This document shows, piece by piece, positions 37,031-49,860 of a DNA stretch of 64,000 bases (position 1 is its first letter; each line of letters begins with the position of its first letter). Both the position numbers and the translations under genes were made by a program. The notes below the pieces were generated by a model that was given only the letters and a program-made list of their open reading frames with translations, had not been told where the DNA came from and made no database searches. This stretch comes from Mercurialis annua (lineage: Eukaryota; Streptophyta; Magnoliopsida; Malpighiales; Euphorbiaceae). The stretch is from assembly GCF_937616625.2 (NCBI RefSeq), contig NC_065570.1:36711665-36775664 (forward strand), read 5' to 3'.

Positions 37031-38207
37031 CACGTTACAAGTCTCTCTAACACATCTAGGTTATATTACGCAAAGTGTGCGTGAAAAGTGACAATAGATT
37101 AGTATGTCGTGTCTCAATTCTCTGTAACGCGCCGTTTCGATTAACTAAGCATGTTTAGATTATATTAAGCAAAGTGTGCGTGAAAAGTGACGCTAGATTA
37201 GTATGTCACGTCTCAAGTCTCTTTAACGCGTCGTTCCGATTACCAAAGCATGGTTATGTTATTTTATGCCAAGTGCGCGTTAAAAGTGTCGCTAGATTAG
37301 TATGTCGAATCACAAGTCTCCTTAACGTGTTGCTACGATTACCTAAGCATGGCTAAGTTATATTACGCAAAGTGTGCGTAAAAAGTGACGTTAGATTAGT
37401 ATGGCGCGTCTCAAGTCTCTTTAACGTATCATTTCGATTACCATTCATATGTCACGTTACAAGTCTCTCTAACACGTTGTTCCGATTACCAAAGCATGGT
37501 TTGGTTATATTACGCAAAGTGTGCGTGAAAAGTGACAATACATTAGTATGGTGCTTCTCAAGTATCCTTAACGCGTCGTTATGATTACCTAAGAATGGCT
37601 AGGTTATATTACGCAAAGCGTACGTAAAAAGTGACGCTAGATTAGTATGGTGCTTCTCAAGTCTCTTTAGCGCGTCGTTTGGATTACCATGCTTATGTCG
37701 TCTCACAAGTCTCTCTAACGCGTCGTTCCGATTACCTAAGCATGTTTTAGTTAACGTAAAGTGTGTGTGAAAAGTGACGCTAGATTAGTATGTCGTGTCA
37801 CAAGTCTCTCTAACGCGGCGTTCCAATTACCTAAGCATGGTTAGGTTATATTAAGCAAACTGTGCGTGAAAAGTGACGCTAGATTAGTATGTCGCATCTC
37901 AAGTCTCTCTAATGCTTCGTTCCGATTACCTAACATGGTTAGGTTATATTACGCAAATTGTGCGTGAAAAGCGACAATAGATTTGTATGTCGTGTCTCAA
38001 TTCTCTGTAGCGCGTCATTTCGATTACCATGCTTATGTCGCGTCACAAGTCTCGCTAACGCGTCGTTCCGATTACCTAAGCATGGTTAGGTTATATTACA
38101 CAAAGTGTGCGTGAAATGTGAAAATAGATTATTATGTCTTGTCCCAAGTCTCTTTAACGCGTCGTTCCGATTACCTAAGCATGGTTAGGTTATATTACGC
38201 AATGTGT
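37031..38207 (+). repeat. about 1.18-kb duplication, copy 1
   Basis: Colinear with 40205-41383 at offset about 3174. Shared oddities are CTAACACATCTAGG, AACTAAGCATGTTTAG and GCATGTTTTAGTTAACG. A diverged relative of the second half is at 15600-16000. Confidence 0.88.
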
Positions 38208-40204
38208 GCTTGAACACTATTGCTAGGTTAGTATGTCGTGTCTCAATTCTCTTTAATGCTTCGTTCCTATTACCTAACCATGGTTAGGTTATATTATGCA
38301 AACTGTGCGTGAAAAGTGACGTTAGATTAGTATGGCGCGTCTCAAGTCTCTCTAATGTATCGTTTTGATTACCATGCTTATGTCGCTTTACAAGTCTCTG
38401 TAACACGTCGTTCCGATTACCAAAGCTTGGTTAGGTTATATTACGCAAAGTGTGCGTGAAAAGGGACAATAGATTAGTATGTCGCTTTGCAAGTGTCTTT
38501 AACGTGCCGTTCCGATTACCTAAGCATGGTTAGGTTATTTTATGCGAAGTGTGCGTGAAAAGGGACGCTAGATTAGTATGTCGCATCTCAACTCTCTTTA
38601 ACGCGTCGTTCCGATTACAAAAGCATGCTTAGGTTATATTACGCGATGTGCGCGTGAAAACACTTGCTAGGTTAGTATGTCGTGTCTCAAGTCTCTTTAA
38701 TGTATCGTTTCGATTACCATGCTTATGTCGCTTTACAAGGCTCTGTAAACGTCGTTCCGATTACCAAAGCTTGGTTAGGTTATATTACGCAAAGTGTGCG
38801 TGAAAAGTGACAATATATTAGTATGTCGCGTTGCAAGTGTCTCTAACGTGCCGTTCCGATTACCTAAGCATGGTTAGGTTATTTTACGCGAAGTGTGCGT
38901 GAAAAGGGACGCTGGATTAGTATGTCGCATCTCAACTCTCTTTAACGCGTCGTTCCGATTACCTAAGCATGGTTAGGTTATATTACGCAATAAGTCTCTT
39001 TATCACGTTGTTCTCATTTCCTAATCTTGATTAGGTTGTAATACGCAAAGTGTGCGTGAAAAGTGACGCTAGATTAGTATGGCGTGTTTCAAGTCGCTTT
39101 AACACGTCGTTTCGATTACTGTTCTTATGTCGCGTTAGAAGTGTCTCTAACGCGTCGTTCTGATTACCTAAGCATGGTTAGGTTATATTACGCAAAGTGT
39201 GCATGTTAAAGTGACAACAAATTAGTTTGTCGTGTCTCAAGTCTCTTTAACGCGTCGTTCCGATTACCTATGCATGGTTAGGTTATTTTATGCGAGATTA
39301 GTATGTCGTGTCTCGAGTCTTTTTAATGCGTATTCCAATTACATAAGCATGAATAGGTTATATTACGTAAAGAGTGCGTGAAAAGTGAAACTAGATTAGT
39401 ATGTCCCGTCTCAAGTCTCTTTAACGCGTTGTTCCGATTACCCAAGCATGGTTAGGTTATATTACTCAAAGTGTGTGTGAAAACTGGCGCTAGATTAATA
39501 TGTCGTTACTCAAGTCTCTTTAACGCGTCGTTTCGATTTCCTAAAAATGGTTAGGTTATATTACGCAAAGCGTGCGTAATAAGTGACGCTAGATTAGTAT
39601 TGCGCGTTTCAAGTCTCTTTAATGCGTAGTTTCGATTACCATGCTTATGTCGCGTAACAAGTGTCTCTTTAATGCGTCGTTTCGATTACCATGCTTATGT
39701 CGCGTCACAAGTGTCTCTAATGCGTCGTTCTGATTACCTAAGCATGGTTAGGTTATATTACGCAAAGTGTGCGTGAAAAGTGAAAATAGATTAGTATGTC
39801 GCATCTCATGTCTCTTTAACGCGTCATTCCGATTACCTAAGCATGGTTAGGTTCTTTTACACAAAGTGTGCGCAAAAAGTGACGCTAGATTTGTATGTCG
39901 CGTCTCAAGTCCCTTTATCTAAGCATGGTTAGATTATATTACGCAAAGTGTGCGTGAAAAGTGACGCTAGATTAGTATGTCACGTCTCAAGTCTCTTTAA
40001 CGCGTCGTTCCCATGACCAAAGCATGGTTAAGTTAAAACTGTCGCTGATTAGTATGTCGCGTCACAAGTCTTCTTAACACGTTGTTACAACTACTTAAGC
40101 ATGGTTAAGTAATATTACGCAAAGTGTGTGTAAAAAGTGACGTTAGATTAGTATGGCGCGTCTCAAGTCTCTTTAACGTATCGTTTCGATTACCATACTT
40201 TTGT

Positions 40205-41383
40205 CACGTTACAAGTCTCTCTAACACATCTAGGTTATATTACGCAAGTGTGCGTGAAAAGTGACAATAGATTAGTATGTCGTGTCTCAATTCTCTGTAA
40301 CGCGTCGTTTCGATTAACTAAGCATGTTTAGATTATATTAAGCAAAGTGTGCGTGAAAAGTGACGCTAGATTAGTATGTCACGTCTCAAGTCTCTTTAAC
40401 GCGTCGTTCCGATTACCAAAGCATGGTTATGTTATATTATGCCAAGTGCGCGTTAAAAGTGTCGCTAGATTAGTATGTCGAATCACAAGTCTCCTTAACG
40501 TGTTGTCACGATTACCTAAGAATGGTTAAGTTATATTACGCAAAGTGTGCGCGTACAAAGTGACGTTTGATTAGTATGGCGCGTCTCAAGTCTCTTTAAC
40601 GTATCGTTTCGATTACCATTCATATGTCACGTTACAAGTCTCTTTAACACGTTGTTCCGATTACCAAAGCATGGTTTGGTTATATTACGCAAAGTGTGCG
40701 TGAAAAGTGACAATACATTAGTATGGTGCTTCTCAAGTATCTTCAACGCGTCGTTATGATTACCTAAGAATGGCTAGGTTATATTACGCAAAGCGTACGT
40801 AAAAAGTGACGCTAGATTAGTATGGTGCTTCTCAAGTCTCTGTAACGCGTCGTTTGGATTACCATGCTTATGTCGTCTCACAAGTCTCTCTAACGCGTCG
40901 TTCCGATTACCTAAGCATGTTTTAGTTAACGTAAAGTGTGCGTGAAAAGTGACGCTAGATTAGTATGTCGTGTCACAAGTCTCTCTAACGCGGCGTTCCA
41001 ATTACCTAAGCATGGTTAGGTTATATTAAGCAAACTGTGCGTGAAAAGTGACGCTAGATTAGTATGCCGCATCTCAAGTCTCTCTAATGCTTCGTTCCGA
41101 TTACCTAACATGGTTAGGTTATATTACGCAAATTGTGCGTGAAAAGCGACAATAGATTTGTATGTCGTGTCTCAATTCTCTGTAGCGCGTCATTTCGATT
41201 ACCATGCTTATGTCGCGTCACAAGTCTCTCTAACGCGTCGTTCCGATTACCAAAGCATGGTTAGGTTATATTACACAAAGTGTGCGTGAAATGTGAAAAT
41301 AGATTATTATGTCTTGTCTCAAGTCTCTTTAACGCGTCGTTCCGATTACCTAAGCATGGTTAGGTTATATTACGCAATGTGTG
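40205..41383 (+). repeat. about 1.18-kb duplication, copy 2
   Basis: Second copy of 37031-38207. At about 41383 it switches, inside the common box CAATGTGTGCG, to the sequence type found at 2803-4130. Confidence 0.88.
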
Positions 41384-42715
41384 CGTGAAAACTGTTGATA
41401 GGTTAGTATGTCGCGTCACAAGTCTCTCTAACGCGTCGTTCTGATTACCAAAGCATGGTTAGGTTATATTACGCAAAATGTACCCGAAAAGTGACGCTAG
41501 AATAGTATGTCGTGTCTCAAGTCTCTTTAAAGCGTCGTTCCGATTAGCTAAGCATAGTTAGGTTATAATACGCAAAGTGTGCGTAAAAAGTGACGCTAGA
41601 TTAGTATGGCACGTTTCAAGTCTCTTTAACGCGTCTTTTCGATTACCATTGTCGCGTCACATGTTTCTCTAACGTGTCGTTCTGATTACCTAAGCATGGT
41701 TCGGTTATATTACGCGAAGTGTGCGTGAAAATTGACAATATATTAGTATGTCGTGTCTCAAGTCTCTAAAACGCGTCGTTCCGATTACCTAAGCATGGTT
41801 AGGTTATTTTACGCAAAGTGTGCTGAAAAGTGACGTTAGATTAGTACGTCGCGTCTCAAGTCCCTTTAATGTGTGTTTCGATTACCTAAGCATGGTTAGG
41901 TTATATTACGCAAAGTGTGCGTCAAAAGTTACGCTAGATTAGTATGTCGTGTCTCAAGTCTCTTTAACGCGTCGTTCCGATTACCAAAACATAGTTATGT
42001 TATATTACGCCAAGTGCGCCTTAAAAGCGTCGCTAGTTTAGTATGTCATGCACAAGTCTCTTTAACGCGTTGTTACGATTACCTAAGCATGGTTAAGTTA
42101 TATTACGCAAAGTGTGCATAAAAAGTGACCCTTGATTAGTACGTCGCGTCTCAAGTCTCTTTAACGCATCTTTGTCACGTTACAAGCCTCTCTAACACGT
42201 CGTTCTGATTACCAAAGCATGGTTAAGTCTCTTTATCGTGTCGTTCCGATTACCTAAGCATGGTTAGGTTATTTTACGCGAAGTGTGCTTGAAAAGTGAC
42301 GTTAGATTAGTATGTCGCGCTCTTAAGTCTCTTTAACGCGTCGTACCGATTACCAAAGCACGGTTCGATTATATTACGCAATGTGTGCGTGAAAACTGTT
42401 GCTAGGTTAGTATGCCGATCTCAAGTCTCTTTAAAGCGTCGTTCCAATTACCTAATCATGGTTAGGTCGTATTACGCAAAGTGTGCATGAAAAGTGACGC
42501 TAGATTAGTATGTCGCGTCTCAAGTTTCTTTAACGCGTCGATCCAGTCACCTAAGCATGGTTAGTTTATATTACGCAAAGCGTCCGTAAAAAGTGGCGCT
42601 AGATTAGTATGGCGCGTTTCAAGTCTCTTTAACGCGTCGTTTCGATTACGGTCCTTATGTCCCGTCACAAGTGTCTCTAACGCGTCGTTCTGATACCTAA
42701 GCATGGATAAGTTAT
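41383..42715 (+). repeat. copy of the 2803-4130 segment
   Basis: The same succession of rare variants as 2803-4130 and 18105-19430, including AAAATGTACCCG, GCAAAGTGTGCTG and GATCCAGTCACC. Similarity fades in a scrambled stretch at 42715-42960. Confidence 0.85.
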
Positions 42716-43028
42716 ATTACGAAAAGTGTGTGTGAAAAGTGACGCTAGATTAGTATGTCGTGTCTCAAGTCTCTTTAACGCTTCGTTCCGTTTACTAAAG
42801 CATGCGCAATGTGTGCGTGAAATCTTTTGCTAGGTTAGTATGTCGTTCTGATACCTAAGCATGGTTAGGTTATATTACGCAAAGTGTCTTTAAAGCGTCT
42901 TTCCGATTACCTAATCATGGTTAGGTTGTATTATGCAAAGTGTGCGTGAAGCATGGTTAGGTAGTGTGCGTGAAAAGTAACGCTAGATTAGTATGTCACA
43001 TCTCAAGTCTCTTTAACTCGTCGTTCCG

Positions 43029-43459
43029 ATTACCTAAGCATGGTTTAGTTATATTACGCAAAGTGTAAGTGAAAAGTGACGCTAAATTAGTATGTTAGGT
43101 CTCAAGTCTCTTTAACGCGTCGTTTCGATTACTGTACTTATGTCGCGTCACATGTGCTTCAAACTCGTCGTTCTGATTACCTATGCATGGTTAGATTTTA
43201 TTACGCAAAGTGTGCGTGAAAAGTGACAATAGATTAGTATGTAGCATCTCAAGTCTTTTTAACGCGTCGTTCCGATTACCTAGGCGCATGGTTAGGTTAT
43301 TTTACGCAAAGTGTGCGTGAAAAGTGACGCTAGATTAGTATGTCGCGTCTCAAGTCTCTTTAAAGCGTCGTTCCGATTACCTAAGCATGGTTATTACTAT
43401 TACGCAAAGTGTGCGGGAAAAGTGACGCTAGATTAGTATGTCGCGTCTCAAGTCTCTTT
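43029..43459 (+). repeat. copy of the first 431 bp of the window
   Basis: Colinear with 1-431 at a constant offset of 43028 with few mismatches (for example CATGTGTTTC against CATGTGCTTC). Both contain the unusual TATGTTAGGTC, CCTAGGCGCATGG and GTTATTACTATTACG boxes. Confidence 0.9.
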
Positions 43460-46400
43460 AAAGCGTCGTTCCGATTACCAAAGCATGGTTAGGTAATATT
43501 ACGCAAAGTGTGCGGGAAAAGTGACGCTAGATTAATATGTCGCTACTCAAGTCTATTTGATGCGTCGTTCCGATTACCTAAGCATGGTTAGGTGATATTA
43601 CGCAAAGCGTGCGTAAAAAGTGACGCTATATTAGCATGGCGCGTTTCAAGTCTCTTTAACGCGTCGTTTCGATTACTAAGCTTATGTCGCGTCACAAGAG
43701 TCTCTAATGCGTCATTCTGATTAAATAAGCATGGTTAGATTATATTACGCAAAGTGTGCGTGAAAAGTGACGATAGATTAGTATGTAGCATCTCAAGTCC
43801 TTTTAACGCGTCATTACGATTACCTAGGCATGGTTAGGTTATTTTACGCAAAGTGTGCGTGAAAAGTGACGCTAGATTGGTATGACGTGTCTCAAGTCTC
43901 TTTAATACGTATTCCGATTACGTAAGCATGGTTAGGTAATATTACGCAAAGTGTGCGGGAAAAGTGATGCTAGATTAATATGTCGCTACTCAAGTCTCTT
44001 TGATGCGTCGTTCTGATTACCTAAGCATGGTTAGGTGATATATTACACAAAGCGTAAGTAAAAAGTGACGCTATATTAGTATGGCGCGTTTCAAGTCTCT
44101 TTAACGCGTCGTTTCGATTACCTAAGCATGGTTAGGTTATATTACGTAAAGTGAGCGTGAAAAGGGACGCTAGATTAGTATGTCGTGTCTCAAGTCTCTT
44201 AACGCGTCTTTCCAATTACGTAAGCATGGTTAGGTTATTTTACGCAAAGTGTGTGTGAAAAGTGACGCTATATTAGTATATTGCGTCTGACGTCTCTTTA
44301 ACTGTCGTTCCGATTACCTAAGGATGGTTAGGTTATATTACGCAAAGTCTAGATTAGTATGTCGCGTCTCAAGTCTCTCTAACGCGTAGTTCCTATCACC
44401 TAAGCCTGGTTTATTTTACGCAAAGTGTGCGTGAAAAGTGACGCCAAATTAGTATGTCGCGTCTCAAGTCTCTATTAGGCGCCGTTCGATTACCTATTCA
44501 TGGTTAGGTTATATTACGCAAAGTGTGCGTGAAAAGTAACAATAGACTAGTATGACGCATCTCAAGTCTCTTTAACCCGTCGTTTCGATTACCTAAGCAT
44601 GGTTCGGTTATAATACGCAATGTGTGCGTGAAAACTGTTGCTAGGTTAGTATGTCGCGTCTCAAGTCTCTGTAACGCGTGGTTCCGATTGCCTATGCATG
44701 GTTAGGTTTAGATTAGTATGTCGCGTCTCAAGTCTCTTTAACGCGTCGTTTCGATTACCTAAGCATGGTTAGGTTTAGATCACCATGCTTATCTTAAGTC
44801 TCTTTAACGCGTCGTTCCGATTACCCATGGTTAGGTTATATTACGCAAAGCGTGCTTAAAAAAAGTGACGCTAGATTAGTATGGCGCGTTTCAAGTCTCT
44901 TTAACGCGTCGTTTCGATTACCGAAACATGGTTAGGTTATATTACGTACAGTGTGCGTGAAAAGTGACGCTAGATTAGTATGTCGCGTCTCAAGTCTCTT
45001 TAACGCGTCATTTCGATTACCTAAGCATGAGGTTATATTACGCAAGTGTGCGTGAAGAGTGACGCTAGATCAAGATGTCCCTACTCAAGTCTCTTTAACG
45101 AGTCATTCCGATTTCCTAAGCATGGTTAGGTTATACGACGCAAAGTGTGCTTGAAAAGTGACGCTAGATTTAGTATCTCGCGTTTCAAGTCTCTTTAACT
45201 AGTCGTTCCGAAAGCATGGTTAGGTTACATTACGCAAATTATGCGTAAAAGTGACGCTAGATTTGTATGGCGCGTCTCAAGTCTCGTTAACGCGTCGTTT
45301 CGATTACCATGCTTATGTCGCGTCACAAGTCTCTCTAACGCGTCGTTCCAATTACCTAAGCATGGTTTAGTTATATTACTCAAAGTGTGCGTAAAAAGTG
45401 ACGCTAGATTAGTATTTCGCATGACAAGTCTCTTTAACACGTCGTTCTGATTACCTAAGCATGGTTAGGTTATATTACGCAATGTTTGCATGAAAAGTGA
45501 CAATAGATTAGTATGTCGCTTCGCAAGTCTCATTAATGTGTTGTTTCGATTACCATATTTATGTCGCGTCACAAGTCTCTCTAATGCGTCGTTCCGATTA
45601 CCTAAGCATGGTTATGTTATTACGCAAAGTGTGCGTGAAAAGTGACGCTAGTTTAGGATGTCGCGTTTAGAGTCTATTTAATTGGTCGTTTCGATTACCT
45701 AAGCCGTTATACAACGCAACGCGTGCGTGAAAAGTGAAAATAGATTAGTATTGCGCGTCTCAATTCTCTTTAGCGTGTGGTTCCGATTACCTAAGCATGG
45801 TCAGGTTATTTTACGCAAAGTATGCCTGACAAGTGACGCTAGATTAGCATGTCGCGTCTCAAGTCACTTTAACTCGTCGTTTGGATTACCATGCTTATGT
45901 TGCGTCACAAGTCTCTCTGACGCATCGTTTCGATTACCTAAGAATGGTTAGGTCATATTACGCAAAGTGTGCGTGAAAAATGACAATAGATTAGTATGTC
46001 CCGTCTCACGTCTATTTAACGCGTCGTTCCGATTACCTAATCATGGTTAGGTTATATTACGCAAAGTGTCCGTGAAACGTTACGCTAGATAAGTATGTCG
46101 TGTCTCAATTCTCTTTAACATGTTGTTCTGATTACCTAAGCATGGTTAGGTCAAGTGTGCGTGAAAAGTAACAATAAATTAGTATGTCGCGTCACACGTC
46201 TATTTAACGCGCCGTTCCGATAACCTAAGCAAGGTTAGGCTATATTACGCAAAGTGTGCGTGAAGCATTGCGCTAAATAAATATGTCGCGAATCCGTTCT
46301 CTTTAACGCGTTGTTCTGATTACCTAAGCATGGTTAGGTTATATTACGCAAACTGTGCGTGAAAAGTAACAATAAATCAGTATGTCACGTCACACTTCAA

Positions 46401-47510
46401 TTTAACGCGTCGTACCGATTACCTAAGCATGGTTAGGTTATATTACGCAAAGTGTGCGTGGAAAGTTGTACCGATTAGCTGCATGGTTAGGTTAGGTTAT
46501 GCAGAGTGTCGTGAAAAGTGACGCTAGATTAGTATGTCACTTCTTAATTCTCTTTTACGCGTCTTTCCGATTACCTAATCATGGTTAGGTTGTATTATGC
46601 AAAGTGTTTGTGAAAAGGGACGTTAGATTAGTATGGCGCGTCTCAAGTCTCTTTATCGCGTGTTCTGATTACCTAAGCGTTGTTAGATTATATTACGCAA
46701 AGTGTGCATGAAAAGTGACGCTAGATTAGTATGTAGTGTCTCAACTCTCTTTAATGCGTCGTTCCAATTACCTAAGCATGGTTAGGTTACATTATGCAAA
46801 GTGTGCGTGAAAAGTGACAATAGATATAACTATGTCGCGTCTCAAGTCTCTTTAACGCGTTGTTCCGATTACCTAAGCGTGGCTAAGTTATATTGCGCAA
46901 TGTGTGCGTGAAACCTGTTGCTAGAGTAGAATGTCGGGTCTCAAGTCTCTTTAGCGCGTCGTTCCGATTACCTAAGCATGGTTAGGTTATATTACGCAAA
47001 GTGTGCATGAAAAGTGACGCTAGATTAGTATGTAGTGTCTCAACTCTCTTTAATGCGTCGTTCCAATTACCTAAGCATGGTTAGGTTATATTAAGCAAAG
47101 TGTGCGTGAAAAGTGATAATAGATCACTATGTCGCGTCTCAAGTCTCTTTAACGCGTCGTTCCGATTATCTAAGCGTGGTTAAGTTATATTGCGCAATGT
47201 GTGTGTGAAACCTGTTGCTAGGTTAGAATGTCACGTCTAGAGTCTCTTTAACGTGTCGTTCCGATTACCTAAGCATGGTTAGGTTATATTACGCAAAATG
47301 TGCGTGAAAAGTGATGCTAGATTAGTATGTCGCGTCTCAAGTGTCTTTAACGCGTCGTTCCGATTACCTAAGCATGGTTAGGTTATATTAAGCAAAGCGT
47401 GCGTAAAAAGTGACGCTAGATTAGTATTGCGCGTTTCAAGTCTCTTTAATGGGTCGTTTCGATTATCATGCTTATGTCGCGTCACAAGTGTCTCTTATGC
47501 GTCGTTCTGA

Positions 47511-47542
47511 CTTTTTACGCAAAGTGTGCTTAAAAAGTGACT
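47511..47542. other. orientation switch, forward to reverse
   Basis: After GTCGTTCTGA the forward monomer skips to TTACGCAAAGTG and continues to AAAAAGTGACT, which is also the start of a reverse piece (AAAGTGACTCGAGACGCG). The nine bases AAAGTGACT at 47534-47542 belong to both. The forward piece matches 14268-14294; the reverse piece matches the complement of the CTCGAGTCACTTT monomer of the HOR. An 8-bp inverted repeat (47510-47517 and 47531-47538) with a 13-base loop sits at the joint. Confidence 0.85.
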
Positions 47543-49860
47543 CGAGACGCGCCATACTAATCTAACGTCACTTTTTACGCACACTTTGCGTAATATAACT
47601 GAACCATGCTTAGGTAATCGTAACAACACGTTAAGGAGACTTGTGATTCGACATACTAATCTAGCGACACTTTTAACGCGCACTTGGCATAATATAACAT
47701 AACCATGCTTTGGTAATCGGAACGACGCGTTAAGAGACTTGAGACGTGACATACTAATCTACCGTCACTTTTCACGCACACTTTGCTTAATATAATCTAA
47801 ACATGCTTAGTTAATCGAAACGACGCGTTACAGAGAATTGAGACACAACATACTAATCTATTGTCACTTTTCACGCACACTTTGCGTAATATAACCTAAC
47901 AATGTTTTTGTAATCGGAACGATGTGTTAGAGAGACTTGTGACGTGACATAAGTATGGTAATCGAAACGATACGTTAAAGAGACTTGAGACGCGCCATAC
48001 TAATCTAACGTCACTTTTTACGCACACTTTGCGTAATATTACTTAACCATGCTTAAGTAATCGTAACAACGTGTTAAGAAGACTTGTGACGCGACATACT
48101 AATCAGCGACAGTTTTAACATAACAATGCTTTTGTCATGGGAACGACGCGTTAAAGAGACTTGAGATGTGACATACTAATCTAGCGTCACTTTTCACGCA
48201 CACTTTGCGTAATATAATCTAACCATGCTTAGATAAAGAGACTTGAGACGCGACATACAAATCTAGCGTCACTTTTTGCGCACTCTTTGTGTAAAATAAC
48301 CTAACCATGCTTAGGTAATCGGAACAACGCGTTAAAGAGACTTGAGACGGGACATACTAATCTAGTTTCACTTTTCACGCACTCTTTACGTAATATAACC
48401 TATTCATGCATAGGTAATTGGAATACTTATTAAAAAGACTCGAGACACGACATACTAATCTCGCATAAAATAACCTAACCATGCATAGGTAATCGGAACG
48501 ACGCGTTAAAGAGACTTGAGACACGACAAACTAATTTATTGTCACTTTAACACGCACACTTTGCGTAATATAACCTAACCATGCTTAGGTAATCAGAACG
48601 ACGCGTTAGAGACACTTCTAACGCGATATAAGAACAGTAATCGAAACGACGCGTTAAAGCGACTTGAAACACGCCATACTAATCTAGCGTCACTTTTCAC
48701 GCACATTTTGCGTAATACAACCTAATCAAGATTAGGAAATCAGAACAACGTGATAAAGAGACTTATTGCGTAATATAACCTAACCATGCTTAGGTAATCG
48801 GAACGACGCGTTAAAGAGAGTTGAGATGCGACATACTAATCTAGCGTACCTTTTCACGCACACTTCGCGTAAAATAACCTAACCATGCTTAGGTAATCGG
48901 AACGACACGTTAATGACACTTGCAACGCGACATACTAATATATTGTCACTTTTCACGCACACTTTGCGTAATATAACCAAATCAAGCTTTGGTAATCGGA
49001 ACAACGTGTTATCTGACTTGTAAAGCGACATAAGCATGGTAATCGAAACGATACATTAAAGAGACTTGAGACACGACATACTAACCTAGCAAGTGTTTTC
49101 ACGCGCACATTGTGTAATATAACCTAACCATGCTTTTGTAATCGGAACGACGCGTTAAAAAGACTTGAGACGCGACATACTAATCTAGCGTCACTTTTCA
49201 TGCACACTTTGCATAAAATAACGTAACCATGCATAGGTAATCGGAACGGCATGTTAATGACACTTGCAACCTGACATACTAATCAATTGTCACTTTTCAC
49301 GCACACTTTGCGTAATACAACCTAACCATGCTTTGGTAATCGGAACGACGTGTTAGAGAGACTTGTAAAGTGACATAAGCATGGTATCAAAACGATACGT
49401 TAAAGAGACTTAAGACGCGCCATACTAATCTAAAGTCACTTTTTAAGCACACTTTGCGTAATATAACTTAACCATGCTTAAGTAATCGTAATAACGCGTT
49501 AAGGATACTTGTTACGCGACATACTAATTTAGCGACTTAACGCGCACTTCGCATAATATAACATAACCATGCTTTGGTAATGGGAATGACGCGTTAAACA
49601 GACTTGAGACGTGACATACAAATCTAGCGTCACTTTTCACGCACACTTCGCGTAGTATAAGCTAAACATGCTTAGATAATCAGAACATGCGTTAAAGGGA
49701 CTTCAGACGCGACATACAAACCTAGCGTCACTTTTTACACACACTTTGTGTAAAATAACCTAACCATGCTTAGGTAATCGGAAGGACGCGTTAAAGAGAC
49801 TTGAGATGCGACATACTAATCTTTTTTCACTTTTCAAGCACACTTTGCGTAATATAAATG
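47541..49860 (-). repeat. about 2.3-kb spacer between the inverted arms
   Basis: Satellite in reverse orientation resembling the reverse complement of about 40600-38300: the shared run AGTTTTAACATAAC followed by GTCATGGGAACGACG near 48105 pairs with 40005-40050. It is not part of the arm symmetry. Its 48300-49450 part recurs at 62590-63745. Confidence 0.78.
48300..49450 (-). repeat. about 1.15-kb dispersed duplication, copy 1
   Basis: Colinear with 62590-63745 at a constant offset of 14290 (TCTAGTTTCA at 48361 and 62651; ACACGACATA at 49071 and 63361), with unusual joins shared such as CTAATCTCGCATAAAATAACC. Confidence 0.88.

Larger units (their letters stand above)
41383..47508 (+). repeat. 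large inverted repeat, left arm (about 6.1 kb)
   Basis: Mirrors about 49860-56650. Paired positions sum to nearly constant values (47450 with 49920, 46740 with 50630, 45727 with 51645, 44700 with 53040, 43100 with 54950, 41915 with 56170; sums drift from 97370 to 98085 through indels). Private deletions such as the 67-bp monomers at 44700-44770 and the GGTTAGGTAGTGTGCG join at 42956 occur in both arms. Confidence 0.88.
36171..47542 (+). repeat. 99-bp satellite array, forward block after the HOR
   Basis: Older forward monomers with many small deletions. It includes an approximately 1.18-kb duplication (37031-38207 and 40205-41383), a copy of the 2803-4130 type at 41383-42715, a copy of 1-431 at 43029-43459, and the left arm of the large inverted repeat. 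Monomers at 44640-44770 are shortened to 67 bp by a GGTTAGG to TTTAGAT join. No non-satellite sequence is seen. Confidence 0.93.
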
